DNA of 6,039 bases, from positions 1-6,039 of the forward strand of contig DWVA01000104.1 in assembly GCA_019120475.1 (NCBI GenBank), in the 5' to 3' direction. The translations under genes were made by a program, and so were the position numbers. The notes beneath the pieces are model-generated. The model did not search any database, was not told the origin of the DNA, and saw nothing but the letters and a program-made list of their open reading frames with translations. This document shows, in pieces, positions 5,555 to 6,039 of this stretch. The number at the start of each line of letters is the position of its first letter. Position 1 is the first letter of the stretch. This DNA is from Candidatus Blautia intestinipullorum (lineage in GTDB: Bacteria; Bacillota; Clostridia; Lachnospirales; Lachnospiraceae).

Positions 5555-6039
5555 TCAGATATTCAGACCAGCACGTTTTTCCATAATGATCTTTTCCAGA
5601 ATATCTGCGCTCTCTTTTGCGTCGCCGTTGATGATCACCTGTCCTCCGGTAAGCTGCTTCATATCTTCTGTCAGAAGCTTCACTGCAAGCTTGCTTCCGG
5701 TCACAAAAGGCGGAAGTCCCAGATGCAGGGGAAGTCCCAGAGCCAGTCCGAAGCATCCGTCCGCAAGGGCCTGCTCCTCAAGCCACTGCGCGGCGGAGAG
5801 AACCAGAGGAAGCTGCGGAAGATCCACGCCAACCTCTTTCGCCAGTTCCGTAGCCACGATCTCCAGACGTCCGATGGCAAGACAGGGACCGAAATTCAGC
5901 ACAGGCGGAATTCCCAGTTTCTCGCAGACTGCCCGGAGCTTCGGGCCCGCAAGCTCGGCTGCTTTGGGCTCCATCAGGCCGCAGTTCTCGATTCCGCCTG
6001 AAGAGCATCCTGCAGTCAGAACCAGGATATCCTTCGCGA
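5555..6039 (-). CDS. cooS: CODH-like catalytic subunit CooS, C-terminal part (cut by window edge)
   Basis: About 160 C-terminal residues of a protein that is usually 620-640 long; the reading frame is open to the window edge, so the start lies outside. The tail matches Ni-dependent anaerobic carbon monoxide dehydrogenase: KDILVLTAGC, GLMEPKAAE, GVDLPQLPLVLSA, ALGLP, GSK and the ending EKRAGLNI. The cysteine of TAGC (codon 6005-6007) and that of GPC (codon 5882-5884) correspond to C-cluster ligands Cys476 and Cys526 of Carboxydothermus CODH-II. Three differences stand out. Gln (codon 5771-5773) replaces catalytic Lys563. The normal GSCVDNSR is GPCLAIGR. An extra Cys (codon 5981-5983) lies eight residues after the first ligand. 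True CODHs interconvert CO and CO2; this one may not. It is first of the visible genes in an operon with the ferredoxin and the NAD-linked flavoprotein. The cooS symbol denotes family membership, not proven activity. Confidence 0.88.
   Translation of the reverse strand, partial: AKDILVLTAGCSSGGIENCGLMEPKAAELAGPKLRAVCEKLGIPPVLNFGPCLAIGRLEIVATELAKEVGVDLPQLPLVLSAAQWLEEQALADGCFGLALGLPLHLGLPPFVTGSKLAVKLLTEDMKQLTGGQVIINGDAKESADILEKIIMEKRAGLNI

Noticed and set aside
5111..6001. Plus-strand open frame of 296 codons opposite the ferredoxin and CooS genes
   Set aside because: It runs across two well-supported minus-strand genes and their junction, and its product shows no recognisable motifs.

Overview
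The window looks like chromosomal DNA of an anaerobic, moderate-GC Bacillota, probably a gut-type clostridium (Lachnospiraceae-like). This rests on strong AGGAGG-type ribosome binding sites, TTGNNN/TANAAT promoters, a LacI regulator with a sugar-kinase/HAD neighbourhood, and an oxygen-sensitive iron-sulfur operon of carbon monoxide dehydrogenase (CODH) type. The genus cannot be fixed from this window.

Left part (1-2123): a LacI-family regulator on the minus strand is followed by a clear rho-independent terminator. It is divergent from a Cof-type HAD phosphatase on the plus strand. The 192-bp divergent region carries a readable sigma-A promoter for each gene. A perfect 13-bp dyad sits on the HAD transcription start, which suggests that the LacI protein represses the phosphatase. 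The phosphatase converges on the next gene with a 22-bp gap.

Middle part (2146-3860): a PfkB/ribokinase-family sugar or nucleoside kinase (TTG start with a good ribosome binding site) lies 83 bp downstream of a MerR-family regulator of the AdhR/NmlR type. Both are on the minus strand and may share a transcript. The 264-bp region upstream of the MerR gene holds its presumed control sequences and a large compound hairpin that ends the next operon.

Right part (3861-6039): a tightly packed minus-strand operon reads, in transcription order, CODH-like CooS (only the C-terminal ~160 residues are visible), a 16-cysteine CooF-like polyferredoxin, and a FAD/NAD-dependent oxidoreductase. This is the known CooS-CooF-FNOR arrangement, in which electrons would pass between the CooS active site, the iron-sulfur protein and NAD(P)(H).

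The most notable point is that the visible CooS tail departs from true CODHs at functional positions. By hand alignment, the catalytic lysine (Lys563 in Carboxydothermus CODH-II) is glutamine. The GSCVDNSR segment around the last C-cluster cysteine reads GPCLAIGR, and an extra cysteine follows the preceding C-cluster cysteine. The system may therefore be a redox enzyme built on the CODH fold that does something other than CO oxidation. The N-terminal three quarters of CooS, which would decide this, lie outside the window.
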